Shown here: piece after piece, positions 1 through 9,197 of the stretch
How positions within the stretch are numbered: the stretch's first letter is position 1
Layout of the letters: each line of letters begins with the position of its first letter
Assembly (NCBI GenBank): GCA_963746265.1
Contig: CAVVAM010000019.1
Coordinates: 1-64,000, forward strand
Reading direction: 5' to 3'
DNA length: 64,000 nt
Source of the DNA: Ilumatobacter sp963746265
Lineage (GTDB): Bacteria > Actinomycetota > Acidimicrobiia > Acidimicrobiales > Ilumatobacteraceae
Notes under the pieces: model-generated
The model's input: the letters and a program-made list of their open reading frames with translations, nothing else
What the model was told of the DNA's origin: nothing
Database searches by the model: none
Program-made: the position numbers and the translations under genes

Positions 1-1331
1 CACACCTACGGAAGGGAGGAGCTTTCTAAATTGTCAAGGTCTCACTTGAAATTGTGGAAATCAAAGAGTCGATGCCTTGCTGTCCGTGAGATTGCCTTGA
101 TTTCGGCTTTCTAAACTGAGATTTCTTTTGCCAATATGGTTCTTGCCGGGAATCATATCCCGCATTCCGATCCTCTCCCGAAGTTGCTCTCTTCGATTTG
201 GAGCTTCTTGCCTCAGTTTTCACTCTTGATGCGGCGAGCCAAACGTGCGTCCAAGAGTTCCTTGCCGCCAGCACATTCGACGATTTCGCCAAACCTTTAC
301 CGCCCTTCTCCATCGAGTCCGGCCACGACATCCAGGACCCTCTGGAAAGGGTAGACGGCGTCGACATAGTCGCGCCGGTGAATCCGGACGCATCTAAGCT
401 CAAAATCAAACCAGCCCAGAGAAGGGTGTGCTGTCGGGGCATCTAGTCCCTCTGAATCAAGGCTCCAGAGGGAAGTTCGGGATGGGCCTCGACCCATGCA
501 TTGCGGGATCCAGGAATCCGGGATGGTTCATTCGTTCGGTCCAGCGGAAGACATGTGAGGCGCGATTCTTCACGAGCGTCGAGGGGTATGGATCGCGGGC
601 AGATGGGCGAAAAGGGGTGCCATCAGGCCAAAATCGGCCAGGAACGCGTCTTCCCTGAATACAAGGAGCAAGGTGCTCCCGGGAGGATCGGCCTATCGTG
701 AGTCTTCCCCGAATTCTTGTACATGCGCTTCCTACTCATTATTGAAGAGGCGTGCACGAGGAACCCGTCTTCGATTCGGCTAAGTACCCGGATCTTATTC
801 TTTCTCCCGTCAGGAAACGTCCGGCAGTCTATTCGAAAGTAGGTCTGTCCTCTGCCCGCATAGGTGCATCCATGGACGAAATGAACCCCATAACTGGTGT
901 ATGGCATCTTAGAATGTGTAACCTACGAAAAGTTGCCAATAATGCAAGTTGTTCAACTGGTTAGCAGCACGTGGCGCAAAGCCCCCTACGTACAAGCCCG
1001 GAGGCTCGGCTCCGGTTCGAGACCCTCATTTCAGGATCGACCGGTAAACCGAGTCGGCGCTCCGGGAAGTCGGCGTCTTCTTCCAGGCAGAACTCCTGAA
1101 GTCGCGGGTTCGTTCCGAGTCCGGCCCAACAAAGGTTCATTCGGGCCTCCCACGTCTGGTGTGCCGAGGACATCGAGCGCCTGTTCGAAGATATCCACCT
1201 CGTAACCCTGTTCCCCTGGTCCCATGACAGGTTCATCAGCCAGTGACAACGGCTTGGAAGCGATTACAAAACGAAAGAGATCGTCAAACAGATGGAAGGC
1301 ACAGACACTGAACAAAGGGAGGAAGTGCGGC
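1..1331. other. No recognisable gene; low-GC left edge
   Basis: This stretch has visibly lower GC than the rest of the window and no reading frame in it looks like a real protein on either strand. The open frames are short, overlap each other and show no codon bias. A strong Shine-Dalgarno-like GGGAGGAAG near 1318-1326 belongs to the sulfatase start that follows. A tRNA-like patch near 945-1035 fails on pairing. The base composition suggests this edge has another origin than the flagellar and ribosomal part of the window. Confidence 0.6.
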
Positions 1332-2262
1332 ATGAAAAAGAACAGGATCTTCGTCGTTCTCGCCCTGGCAATGGGGGCGGTCTTCGCCCTGGCGGCCGGA
1401 GCGCAACAGATCACAGGAACGCCCGGCTCGCCGAGCGCCACCACGACCATTGACGGGAAACAGCTCCCCGCCCCGCCCGCGAAATTCGGCGGCGAGATCA
1501 AAAACGATGCCCTGCAATCGAAACCGTGGTGGGCACCGCGCATCGTGCCGCCCAAGGAGGCGCCCAACATCCTGCTCATCATCACGGATGACGCCGGGTT
1601 TGCCGTGCCGAGCACGTTCGGCGGGGTCATTCCGACGCCCACGATGGATCTCGTCGCGAAGAACGGCCTGCGCTACAACAACATCCACTCGACCGCGCTG
1701 TGCTCGCCGACGCGGGCCGCGCTCATCACCGGCCGGAACCACCACTCGGCGGGCTTTGGCGTGATCTCCGAACAGTCCACGGGCTTTCCCGGCTACAACA
1801 GCATCATCCCGGAAGACAAGGCCACCATCGGGCGAATTCTGCTCGACAACGGCTACGCCACCTCGTGGTTCGGCAAGGATCACAACACCCCGGCGTTCGC
1901 CGCTAGCCAGGCTGGACCCTTTGACCAGTGGCCGACCGGGATGGGCTTCGAGTATTTCTACGGATTCGTGGGCGGCGATGCGAATCAGTGGCAGCCGAAC
2001 CTCTTCCGCAACACCACCCAGATCTATCCCTTCGAGGGCAAGCCGGATTGGAACCTGGTCACCGGCATGGCGGACGACGCCATCGACTACCTGAATCGCC
2101 TGAACCAGACGATACCCAGCAAGCCGTTCTTCGTCAAATACGCGCCCGGTGCCACGCACGCGCCGCATCACCCGACCCAGGAATGGGTGGAGAAGATCGG
2201 TCGCCATGCACCTCTTCGACGAGGGCTGGAACAAGCTTCGCGAGCAGATCTTCGAAAACCAC
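1332..2262 (+). pseudogene. Arylsulfatase, N-terminal fragment with frameshift
   Basis: The ATG at 1332 follows a GGGAGGAAG ribosome binding site and begins with a Sec-type signal peptide (MKKNR, then a hydrophobic run ending AAGAQQ). The mature part is a type I sulfatase: NILLIITDD metal-binding start, the C-S-P-T-R signature (LCSPTRAALITGRN) whose Cys becomes formylglycine, then an SWFGKDHN motif. The frame runs intact to WVEKIG near 2200. One extra base at about 2200-2206 then moves the family sequence MHLFDEGWNKLREQIFEN into the next frame, and similarity stops near 2262. Family members run to well over 500 residues, so only about half is present. A functional enzyme is unlikely. Possible origins are an insertion remnant or an assembly join. 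Confidence 0.75.
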
Positions 2263-2522
2263 TTCCGTCTTTCGGGTCGAACTCTCAAGGAACAGGGGGA
2301 CCGTTTCGGGCCGGCCGAACCGGCCACGAACGCGATTGGCAAGTGTATCGGGCGGCCGGTGACAACCACCTGGAAGCGGCAGGAATCCGAGCTGCGTTCC
2401 GCGCGGTCGACGATGTCGGCGGGGCGACGAGATCCGACCCCGGTCGGCGACCGACACGCCGCGCGTGCAGATCCGCGATCGCCGGCCGCCGAACCTCGAC
2501 CAGACGCCGACCCGGGCGCCGC
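2263..2522. other. Junction region without a recognisable gene
   Basis: Sulfatase similarity ends at about 2262 and the CBS-protein stop codon is at 2523. The sequence between is high in GC and open in several frames, but none gives a recognisable product. It is where sulfatase-type sequence passes into the actinobacterial chromosome. Confidence 0.45.
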
Positions 2523-2957
2523 TCAGTGACCCGAGATGTACTGGCTGAGTGCCTGGTTCTCGTGCTCGAGCTCGGCCAGGCGCGCCTTGACCACGTCGCC
2601 GATCGAGATGATGCCCGCCAGATGGCCGTGTTCGTCCACGACCGGCAGATGGCGGATCCGACGTTCGGTCATGAGTCCCATGAGCCGGTCGACACCGTCG
2701 TTCGGGGCGCAGGTGATCACGTCGGTCGACATGACCGACCCCACGGTGGCATCGAGCGCCGCCCCACCGGACCGGCCCGCCGCCCGAACGATGTCGCGCT
2801 CGGACACGATCCCCTCGATCGCATGGCCGTCGCCCGACACGACCAGGGCACCGATCCCGTGTTCGCCGAGCATGGCGACCGCGTCCCGCAACGTTGCCGC
2901 CTGACGGATCGTCGCAACGTCCGTCCCCTTCGTCCCGATGATCGACTGAACATTCAT
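2523..2957 (-). CDS. Paired CBS-domain protein
   Basis: A 144-residue protein made almost entirely of two CBS domains (about 5-62 and 72-130). The signatures are GIGALVVS..IEGIVSERDIVRA and RHLPVVDE.GHLAGIISIGDVVKA. Stand-alone CBS pairs bind adenosine nucleotides and act as energy or redox sensors; the partner here cannot be told from sequence. I chose the ATG at 2957, which has a GGGGG stretch just upstream. A GTG two codons earlier (2963) is in frame but has no spaced ribosome binding site. It lies downstream of rpsG on the same strand beyond a strong terminator, so it is probably transcribed separately. In most bacteria fusA follows rpsG, but not here. Confidence 0.85.
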   Translation of the reverse strand: MNVQSIIGTKGTDVATIRQAATLRDAVAMLGEHGIGALVVSGDGHAIEGIVSERDIVRAAGRSGGAALDATVGSVMSTDVITCAPNDGVDRLMGLMTERRIRHLPVVDEHGHLAGIISIGDVVKARLAELEHENQALSQYISGH

Positions 2958-3073
2958 TGACACCCCCGTGACTCGTTCGGATTGCCCCGTCAGCGAACCT
3001 AGTGCGATCGTGAATCGCGCGCCAGTCGCGGTCAGGGTGACGCCGGTTGCATCGTGGCGCGCCCGGACGCAGA

Positions 3074-3107
3074 ACGACCCGCCGGCTCGATGGAGCGGGC
3101 GGGTCGT
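3074..3107 (-). terminator. Hairpin terminator after rpsG
   Basis: A perfect 10-bp stem (ACGACCCGCC / GGCGGGTCGT) continues inward through one mismatch into a 4-bp GCTC/GAGC stem with a 4-base loop. It lies 34 bases beyond the rpsG stop codon. The minus-strand side is followed by TTCT rather than a long T run, as is common in high-GC genomes. Confidence 0.7.
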
Positions 3108-3140
3108 CTCGTCGGGAATCGGCGTGCCGAGCCCCTCCGG

Positions 3141-3611
3141 CTACCAGCGGTAGTGGGCGAAGGCCTTGTTGGAGTCCGCCATCTTCTGCATGTCGTCGCG
3201 CTTCTTCATGGCGGCGCCGAGGCCGTTGGCGGCGTCCATCAGTTCGTTGGCGAGACACTCGGCCATCGTCTTCTCGCGACGTGCACGGCTGAAGTCGACG
3301 AGCCAGCGGATGGCCAAGGTCGTGGCGCGGCGGGGCCGAACCTCGACCGGGACCTGATACGTGGCACCTCCGACGCGACGGCTGCGGACCTCGAGCGGCG
3401 GCTTGACGTTGTCGACGGCCCGCTTCACGGTGTCGAGCGGCTCCTCACCGGTCTTGGTGGCGATGATCGACATCGCGTCGTACACGATCTTCTCCGCGAT
3501 GCTGCGCTTGCCGTGCAGCATCACCTTGTTGATGAGCTGCGTGACGACGACCGACCGGTAGATCGGGTCGGCGACCAGCTCGCGACGGGGGGCGGGACCC
3601 TTACGAGGCAT
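3141..3611 (-). CDS. rpsG: 30S ribosomal protein S7
   Basis: A 156-residue S7, the usual bacterial length. It starts MPRKGPAPRRELVADPIY and contains the conserved KVMLHGKR, EEPLDTVKRAVDNVKPPLEVRSRRVGG-type core and the RWLVDFSRAR segment. S7 binds the 3' major domain of 16S rRNA, nucleates 30S head assembly and lies near the E site. It is 3 bases downstream of rpsL and clearly co-transcribed with it. A strong hairpin follows the gene. fusA and tuf, the normal next genes, are replaced by a CBS-domain gene. Confidence 0.97.
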   Translation of the reverse strand: MPRKGPAPRRELVADPIYRSVVVTQLINKVMLHGKRSIAEKIVYDAMSIIATKTGEEPLDTVKRAVDNVKPPLEVRSRRVGGATYQVPVEVRPRRATTLAIRWLVDFSRARREKTMAECLANELMDAANGLGAAMKKRDDMQKMADSNKAFAHYRW

Positions 3612-3614
3612 GAC

Positions 3615-3986
<372 letters not shown>

Positions 3987-4087
3987 GAGGCAGACCTTCT
4001 TCGTTGACGTGGCATCGCCGATGACGCCGGGTTGTGTCGCTGCGTCTCAGCACGCACGAGGGACCTTCCCTCTCGCAGGACCCTGCA

Positions 4088-4116
4088 ATGTTATGGGCGG
4101 CGCTCCGTCGCGGCAA
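4088..4116 (-). promoter_or_regulatory. Sigma-70-type promoter of rpsL-rpsG
   Basis: On the minus strand TTGCCG, a 17-base spacer and TAACAT form a near-consensus promoter. Transcription would start near 4081, giving a leader of about 95 bases. That leader contains a small hairpin (GAGGGA/TCCCTC with a 3-base loop at 4058-4072). Confidence 0.65.
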
Positions 4117-4126
4117 CCTCCCGAGA

Positions 4127-7096
4127 TCAGCCGACGACGTCCTTCAGGGCCGACCTGGCGACCTTGCCGAGCGCCTTCGCCTTCGCCTTGGGCACGTAGA
4201 CGATCGGTTCACCGGAGTCCACGACTGCGCCCCTCAGGGAGCCGGTGGCCGTGCGGGACCCGGTGCGGTCGGTGGGAGCCACCTCGAGATCGCAGTTCTT
4301 CGGCAGTGCGTCGCCGTGCTCGGCTGCCTTGGCAAGGTACTTGGCGACTTTGTCGGCCGCCTTCCTCGCGTCCTTCGCCGCCTTGGCAGCATCCTGCTCG
4401 GCGTGCTCGGCCACCTTCTCGGCGTCCTCGGCTGCCTTCTCCGCCGCGTCGGCCGCTGCCTTGGCAGCCTTCTCCGCTGCCTTCTCGGCGTCCTCGCCGT
4501 CCTTGTCTGCTGCCTTGTCTGCTGCCTTGTCTGCTGCCTTGTCTGCTGCCTTGTCTGCTGCCTTGTCGGCCTTTTCGGCCACCTTCTGCGCCACATCAGC
4601 CGCGTGCTGCGTCGCCCGCTCCGCGTCCTCGGCTGCATCTTCGGCGTGCTTGGCCGCCTTCTCCGCTGCTTTCTCGGCCTCCTTGGCAGCCTTCTCGGTG
4701 TACTTCGCGGCCTTCTCGGCGTCCTTGAGCGACTGCTCGGTCACACACTCGTGGTGCTCGATGTCGCCAACCGTGGAGGTCGTGGTCGTGGTGGAGGTCG
4801 GCGCAACCGTCGTGGTGGTGGTCGTGGTCGTGGTCGGCGCAACCGTCGTGGTCGTGGTGGTGGTGGTGGAGGTCGTGGTGGTGGTCGTGGTCGGCACGAC
4901 CGTCGTGGTCGTGGTCGTGGTCGTCGGACCGGCCTGCTGCGAGATTCCGCATGCCGACTCGTTCGCCGATGCCGTGCCCTTCGATCCGCCGTCCCAGTGC
5001 ACCTTCGCACCCTGGTGGGCGGTCTCGGTCGCGAAGAACCTGGTCTCGAACGGCTGCAGGACCCCGGCGTCGAACGGCGCCTGGTTGCCGACACGGACCT
5101 CGTACGCGACCGGCCCGATCTCGCTCTCCGAGCGGACCCGCCAGACATAGCGCCCGCGGGGGTACGGATCGTGACGATCGAGGTAGTCGTCGTCGGTGAT
5201 GTCACCGCCGTCGACGGCGCGACACAAGAACGTGATCCGGAGTCTCGCTCCGTTTGCCGGAGGAAGCGTCGTGGACGTCGTGGTGGTGGACGTCGTGGTG
5301 GTGGACGCGGTCACGTTGACGACGCCGAAGTTGACCGTCGGCCCGTGGCCGGCGGCATTGCGGGCGACGATGGAGACGCCGTACTCGGTGTTCGGTACGA
5401 GGCCATCGATCTCGATGTGCGGTGACTCGACGATACGGCCCTCGTAGCGGCCGGGTCCGGAGATCTCGATCGCGTAGTCGACCGCTGGTCCGGCGTCGAC
5501 GGTGACCGACGGGGCCGTCCAGCTGATCTCGACCGCGTCGTCGGACGTCCAGCGATCGACCGCGCCGGTCACGGCACCGGGTCGGGCACCGAGATCAGGC
5601 ACGGAGTGGCGCCACCCACTCGAACCCTCGAGCGTCGGTGCGAGCTGAGATCCGGGTACGACCTGGATCTCTCCACCGTCCAACGACCAGCCGACCTCGA
5701 GGTGGTCGAGGCCGAGACCGTGTACGGCGGCAGCCTCGATGTAGTAGTCGCGGCCGGCAACGAGTCGGAACTCGGCGCTCGTCTGGCTCTGGTAGCGATG
5801 CCACTGGTACTGCTGCGTCCATCCGGAGACCGTGGCGATCTTCCCCGCGCCAACCGCCGACGCTCCGGTCGGGTTGAAGATCAGGCGAGCATCGTCGTCC
5901 GCGGCCAGGTGGAAGCGGTACGTACCGGAAACTTCGGGCGTCAGGACGGCGCGCACCCGCGCGGCGTGGTTGTCGCCCTGCATCGGAGGGGTCTCGAGAC
6001 CGGTCGACAGGGTGGACATCGATGCGGGCGCCAGACCCTCCGGCACGGAGGTGAGCGTCCACCAGCCCGTATTCCATCGATCGTACGCCACCGTTGGCTC
6101 GGTCCCGGGCACCGGCGCCACCGGCGTCGGGTACGGGCCGCTCGTCGTCAGGACGACACGACTCCGGGCAGGTTGTCGGCCGGCTGCGCTCGCCGGGGCG
6201 ACCTCGATCAGGTATCGGGTGTCGGGGACGAGGTTGTCGAACGTAACCGCCGGCTCCGTGACGATCACCTGCTCGGCCTGGCCGGCGCCTTCGAGACGCA
6301 CTTCGTACCACTCGGCGCGGTCGACCGGTGCCCAGCCGACCGAGATCGTCTCGACCCCCGGCGAGGAGGTCCACTGGGGGTCGGTCATCGCCGCGGGGAC
6401 GCTGGGCAGACCGATCGGTGTCGCCGGGCGCCATCCACCACTCCCGAGCTGCGTGGCCTCGAGCACTGACGCGGGCACGATCTGGCGGTCGAAGCCACCG
6501 AACTGCTCCCAGGCAACGGAGTAGTGGTCGTCTCCGGAGCCCTCCTTGCCGATGACTTCCATGTAGTACTGGATTCCCGCTTCGAGCTCGAACCACGTCG
6601 AACGCTGGCTCCAGAATCGATCGAACTGACGGTAGGTCGTCCAGCCGGCGACGAAACCGATCCGGACCGAGTTCACAGGATCGTCGCCGCGGGGATTGAG
6701 GAACAAGCGGACGTCGTCGTCCCCCGACACGAAGAAGCGGTACCGACCATCGGATTCGGGCGTCAGGAGGGTTCGCATCCGAGTTGCGTACTGATCGCCG
6801 ACGTTGACCGGCGACTCGAACTCTCCGAACTGCTCGATGGTCTCGGCGGGCCCGAGGCCGGGCGCGACGTCGCCGAGCGACTGGCCCCACACGTTCGGCC
6901 AACGGTCGATCGACACGTCGGCGACGGGTTTCGGGGTGTCCTCGACGAACTCCTCCAGTTCGTCGACGGAACCTCCGAGGGCGACGACGTCGGCGGTCGA
7001 CTCGGCGACCACGGTTCGGCTGACGACCAGACCAGAGGACAGGGTGAGGAGCGCAACACATGTAGTGGCACGAGCGCGACCGGAACCGATGGCCAT
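4127..7096 (-). CDS. Secreted multidomain PA14/fibronectin-III protein with Thr-rich linkers and Ala/Lys/Asp coiled coil
   Basis: A 989-residue exported protein; residues 1-32 form a signal peptide ending near VVAES. Two PA14-like modules (about 60-200 and 340-490) carry the motif YRFFVSGDDDVRLFLNP or YRFHLAADDDARLIFNP. Each is followed by a fibronectin-III-like domain (about 230-325 and 500-600). A Thr-rich linker, a ~100-residue domain with paired Cys, and a second Thr-rich linker follow. After these comes a highly charged Ala/Lys/Glu/Asp helix (about 775-925) with five exact AADK repeats, and a basic C-terminus. PA14 domains usually bind glycans, so a role at the cell surface or in the matrix is likely. 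There is no sortase motif or final membrane anchor, so the way it is retained is unclear. It is transcribed toward rpsL and divergently from whiB. Confidence 0.8.
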   Translation of the reverse strand: MAIGSGRARATTCVALLTLSSGLVVSRTVVAESTADVVALGGSVDELEEFVEDTPKPVADVSIDRWPNVWGQSLGDVAPGLGPAETIEQFGEFESPVNVGDQYATRMRTLLTPESDGRYRFFVSGDDDVRLFLNPRGDDPVNSVRIGFVAGWTTYRQFDRFWSQRSTWFELEAGIQYYMEVIGKEGSGDDHYSVAWEQFGGFDRQIVPASVLEATQLGSGGWRPATPIGLPSVPAAMTDPQWTSSPGVETISVGWAPVDRAEWYEVRLEGAGQAEQVIVTEPAVTFDNLVPDTRYLIEVAPASAAGRQPARSRVVLTTSGPYPTPVAPVPGTEPTVAYDRWNTGWWTLTSVPEGLAPASMSTLSTGLETPPMQGDNHAARVRAVLTPEVSGTYRFHLAADDDARLIFNPTGASAVGAGKIATVSGWTQQYQWHRYQSQTSAEFRLVAGRDYYIEAAAVHGLGLDHLEVGWSLDGGEIQVVPGSQLAPTLEGSSGWRHSVPDLGARPGAVTGAVDRWTSDDAVEISWTAPSVTVDAGPAVDYAIEISGPGRYEGRIVESPHIEIDGLVPNTEYGVSIVARNAAGHGPTVNFGVVNVTASTTTTSTTTTSTTLPPANGARLRITFLCRAVDGGDITDDDYLDRHDPYPRGRYVWRVRSESEIGPVAYEVRVGNQAPFDAGVLQPFETRFFATETAHQGAKVHWDGGSKGTASANESACGISQQAGPTTTTTTTTVVPTTTTTTTSTTTTTTTTVAPTTTTTTTTTVAPTSTTTTTSTVGDIEHHECVTEQSLKDAEKAAKYTEKAAKEAEKAAEKAAKHAEDAAEDAERATQHAADVAQKVAEKADKAADKAADKAADKAADKAADKDGEDAEKAAEKAAKAAADAAEKAAEDAEKVAEHAEQDAAKAAKDARKAADKVAKYLAKAAEHGDALPKNCDLEVAPTDRTGSRTATGSLRGAVVDSGEPIVYVPKAKAKALGKVARSALKDVVG
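4501..4560. repeat. Five exact 12-bp tandem repeats in coding sequence
   Basis: The unit CCTTGTCTGCTG occurs five times in a row. On the coding (minus) strand it gives the in-frame AADK repeats in the helical region of the PA14 protein. Multiples of 12 bases keep the frame, so copy number could vary without breaking the gene. Confidence 0.95.
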
Positions 7097-7147
7097 GACA
7101 GTGACATCGACCGACCGCTGTCCGAACTTCAGTTGAAATTTGCCTTA

Positions 7148-7175
7148 TTGACGAAGATTTTGTACTTGACAGGAT
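7148..7175 (+). promoter_or_regulatory. Candidate promoter of whiB
   Basis: TTGACG, a 16-base spacer and CAGGAT lie in an AT-rich island (about 7125-7175) within otherwise GC-rich DNA. They would give a leader of about 45 bases before the whiB start at 7229. A second TTGACA at 7166 has no good -10 partner. Confidence 0.45.
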
Positions 7176-7228
7176 CGGACTTCACCGGACGGTCACGACG
7201 TAACTGCTCGTCAAGGAGGATCTCCACC

Positions 7229-7516
7229 ATGTCGCACCCCACCGATCTCGCCGCCCTCATCGAGAGCTCCCCGGAGTTCACGTGGCTCGAAGCAGCCGCC
7301 TGCGGGGACCTCGAGCTCGACCAACTCGACCTGTTCTTCGTGGAAGCCGGTCGGACGATGTCGAAGGAGGCCGCGGCCATGTGCGAAGGTTGCCCCGTAC
7401 GGCTGGACTGTCTCGAACACGCTGCGACACGAGAGATCGCCGGGGGTTACTTCGGCGGCGTGTCGCCGTCGAAGCGGCGACGGATGGCCAGCGCCGCGGA
7501 CGACGTCGCCATCTGA
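7229..7516 (+). CDS. WhiB-family iron-sulfur transcription factor
   Basis: A 95-residue protein with the four WhiB cysteines: Cys25, then Cys52-x2-Cys55-x5-Cys61, which ligate a 4Fe-4S cluster. These proteins bind the primary sigma factor region 4 and modulate promoters. The usual G-[VI]-W-G-G turn is GGYFGG here (72-77), followed by the basic SPSKRRR DNA-contact segment, so the invariant Trp is missing. The ATG at 7229 has an AAGGAGGA ribosome binding site. WhiB proteins are restricted to Actinobacteria and their phages, which supports the taxonomic reading. The subclass cannot be assigned with confidence. Confidence 0.92.
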   Translation: MSHPTDLAALIESSPEFTWLEAAACGDLELDQLDLFFVEAGRTMSKEAAAMCEGCPVRLDCLEHAATREIAGGYFGGVSPSKRRRMASAADDVAI

Positions 7517-7530
7517 TCACCATCCGATCA

Positions 7531-7551
7531 CCAACGGTCGATCACCGTCGG
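7531..7551 (+). terminator. Weak hairpin after whiB
   Basis: CCAACGGT and ACCGTCGG can pair with one mismatch around a 5-base loop, 15 bases after the whiB stop. No T run follows. It lies between convergent genes, so some terminator is expected here. Confidence 0.3.
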
Positions 7552-7666
7552 CGTGACGGTCCTGCCGCGAGCAGCGGCTGGTGCCCGCGTGCGCGAGCTG
7601 CGATGTGACCGAGCCGGGTTCGAGCGTTCTCGCCGACGTCGGGCGAACTGTCCGGGCTCGTCGCCG

Positions 7667-7700
7667 ACCTGGCTCGTCGATCAACCTGGCTCGTCGATCA
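7667..7700. repeat. 17-bp direct repeat, two copies
   Basis: ACCTGGCTCGTCGATCA is duplicated exactly, end to end. The second copy covers the stop codon of the EAL-HDOD gene on the minus strand, which suggests a recent slippage duplication at the gene end. Confidence 0.9.
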
Positions 7701-8969
7701 GACGCGCTCGAGCGACGTCGTGGTCGGACCCGGCAACCTCGTCGTCGATCGTTTGTCGGCGAGCTGGAGGCGGATCGTGTCGGACCAGCCCACGGCCTCG
7801 GCGTACGCCTCCTGGACCTCGTCGAGCCGGTCAGGTGCCAGCTCGATCAGCCCCTCGACGTCGGCGGTCTCACACGCTCGAATCACCTGCATCACCCAGC
7901 CGAGCTCACCGGACCCGTGCACGAGCGCCGCTTCGATCGCGGACGACACGGGCAGCTCCCGGAGCAGCTCCTCCATCGGGGTGGAGTACAGCGAGTCGGT
8001 GACCGAGAGCAGGCCCACCGTGAACGCGCTGCTGCGCAGGTCGGTGGTCGGGACGATCGCACTCGCCAACCTCGCTCGCGTCGCACCGAGCGCGATCAGC
8101 TCGACGCTGGCGTCGGCCGATGCCGACAGCGCCAGCAGCGTGGCGAGGTGGCGGACCTGCGTCACGCCGAGCAAGACGATGGCATGGCGCAACGATTCGA
8201 CGCGCCGGTCCAGCCCGAACGCACTCGAGTTGACGATCGCCAGCACCCGGAACGCCAGGGTCGGGTCGGTGCCGACCAGCTGCTCGACGCGGTCGATGTC
8301 GATGTCCATCCGCTGCATCTCGGCGAGCAACGCGATCGTGGAGTTGACGCTCGATGGCCGGGCCGCACGGCTGAGTACCTCGGTCCACGCGAAGAAGTAT
8401 CCCTGGAACAGGTCGAAGCCGGCCTCGAGGGCCGCCGAGAACTCCTCCACCGTCTCGATCTTCTCGGCGACGAGCAAGGCGCCCGGCTGCCGTGATCGCA
8501 CTTCGGCGACGATGGCGGCCCGCTCCGACGCCGGCAGTTGCGAGCACTCGACTTTGACCATGCTCGCCAGATCGAGGATCGACGACCGAACCAGCTGGCG
8601 ATGGTCGTGGATGTTGTCGAGTGCGAAGTGGTATCCCTCGCGCCGGGCGATCGTCAGGGCGTCCCGCGTCCTGCCATCGAGGACCTCGTCCTCGCGCAGC
8701 TCGATGATGATGCCTTCCGGTGGCAGCGCCCGATGGAGACCGGCGACGATGAGCTGCGGGCTCGCGTTGATGAAACCGAACCGATCGCCGATGATCCGCT
8801 CCATCCCCCAATCCAGGAGCGCCCGCTCGATCACGCAGCGGGTGGCGTCATCGGGGTCGTCGAAGATCACCTGGTCCGTCATGCCGTTGCGATACAGCAG
8901 CTCGTAGCCGAACGTGTGGCGATCGCGGTCGAAGATCGGTTGGCGAGCGAGGAAGACGTGTTCGGACAT
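7698..8969 (-). CDS. EAL-HDOD signalling protein (YuxH/CdgJ type), catalytically degenerate
   Basis: A 423-residue cytoplasmic protein. Residues 1-200 form an EAL-like domain opening FLARQPIFDRDRHTFGYELLYRNG. The rest is an HDOD domain (SSVNSTIALLAEMQRMDIDI through LRHAIVLLG). The EAL signature is ELL (23-25), and the DDFGTG loop is replaced by DNIHDH. Phosphodiesterase activity is therefore unlikely, and an effector or scaffold role fits better. Proteins of this architecture influence motility in other bacteria, which agrees with the flagellar genes nearby. The start at 8969 gives the family N-terminus exactly; the open frame continues upstream but has no similarity. It is convergent with whiB. 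Confidence 0.85.
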   Translation of the reverse strand: MSEHVFLARQPIFDRDRHTFGYELLYRNGMTDQVIFDDPDDATRCVIERALLDWGMERIIGDRFGFINASPQLIVAGLHRALPPEGIIIELREDEVLDGRTRDALTIARREGYHFALDNIHDHRQLVRSSILDLASMVKVECSQLPASERAAIVAEVRSRQPGALLVAEKIETVEEFSAALEAGFDLFQGYFFAWTEVLSRAARPSSVNSTIALLAEMQRMDIDIDRVEQLVGTDPTLAFRVLAIVNSSAFGLDRRVESLRHAIVLLGVTQVRHLATLLALSASADASVELIALGATRARLASAIVPTTDLRSSAFTVGLLSVTDSLYSTPMEELLRELPVSSAIEAALVHGSGELGWVMQVIRACETADVEGLIELAPDRLDEVQEAYAEAVGWSDTIRLQLADKRSTTRLPGPTTTSLERV

Positions 8970-9197
8970 GTGGTGGGCCTCGGGGTCGTGAACGGCTGGC
9001 GGCGTTGGGTGCGGCGCTACGACCACGCTCGGTGACAAATCAGCGGATTTGAATCGAATGTGTGGTCGCGACGGTCTGATGTGGAAGAATCGTCCGGAAC
9101 GGTTCGAGACATGCCAGCAGGTCGGCTGCGACGTGGATCGTCCAGGAAGACAACATCCGGGCCTGCCCGGAGCGGGCGAATCGGAGTCGAACGATTG

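Noticed and set aside
945..1035. tRNA-like patch (GTTCAACTGGTTAGCAGCAC with a later GGTTCGAGACC)
   Set aside because: The D-arm and T-loop text resemble a tRNA, but the acceptor and T stems do not pair and there is no proper anticodon stem.
7640..7660. CGGACAGTT on the minus strand, similar to the flagellar -10-like element
   Set aside because: It lies downstream of the EAL-HDOD gene and has no CCTSCTGG-like half at the right spacing.
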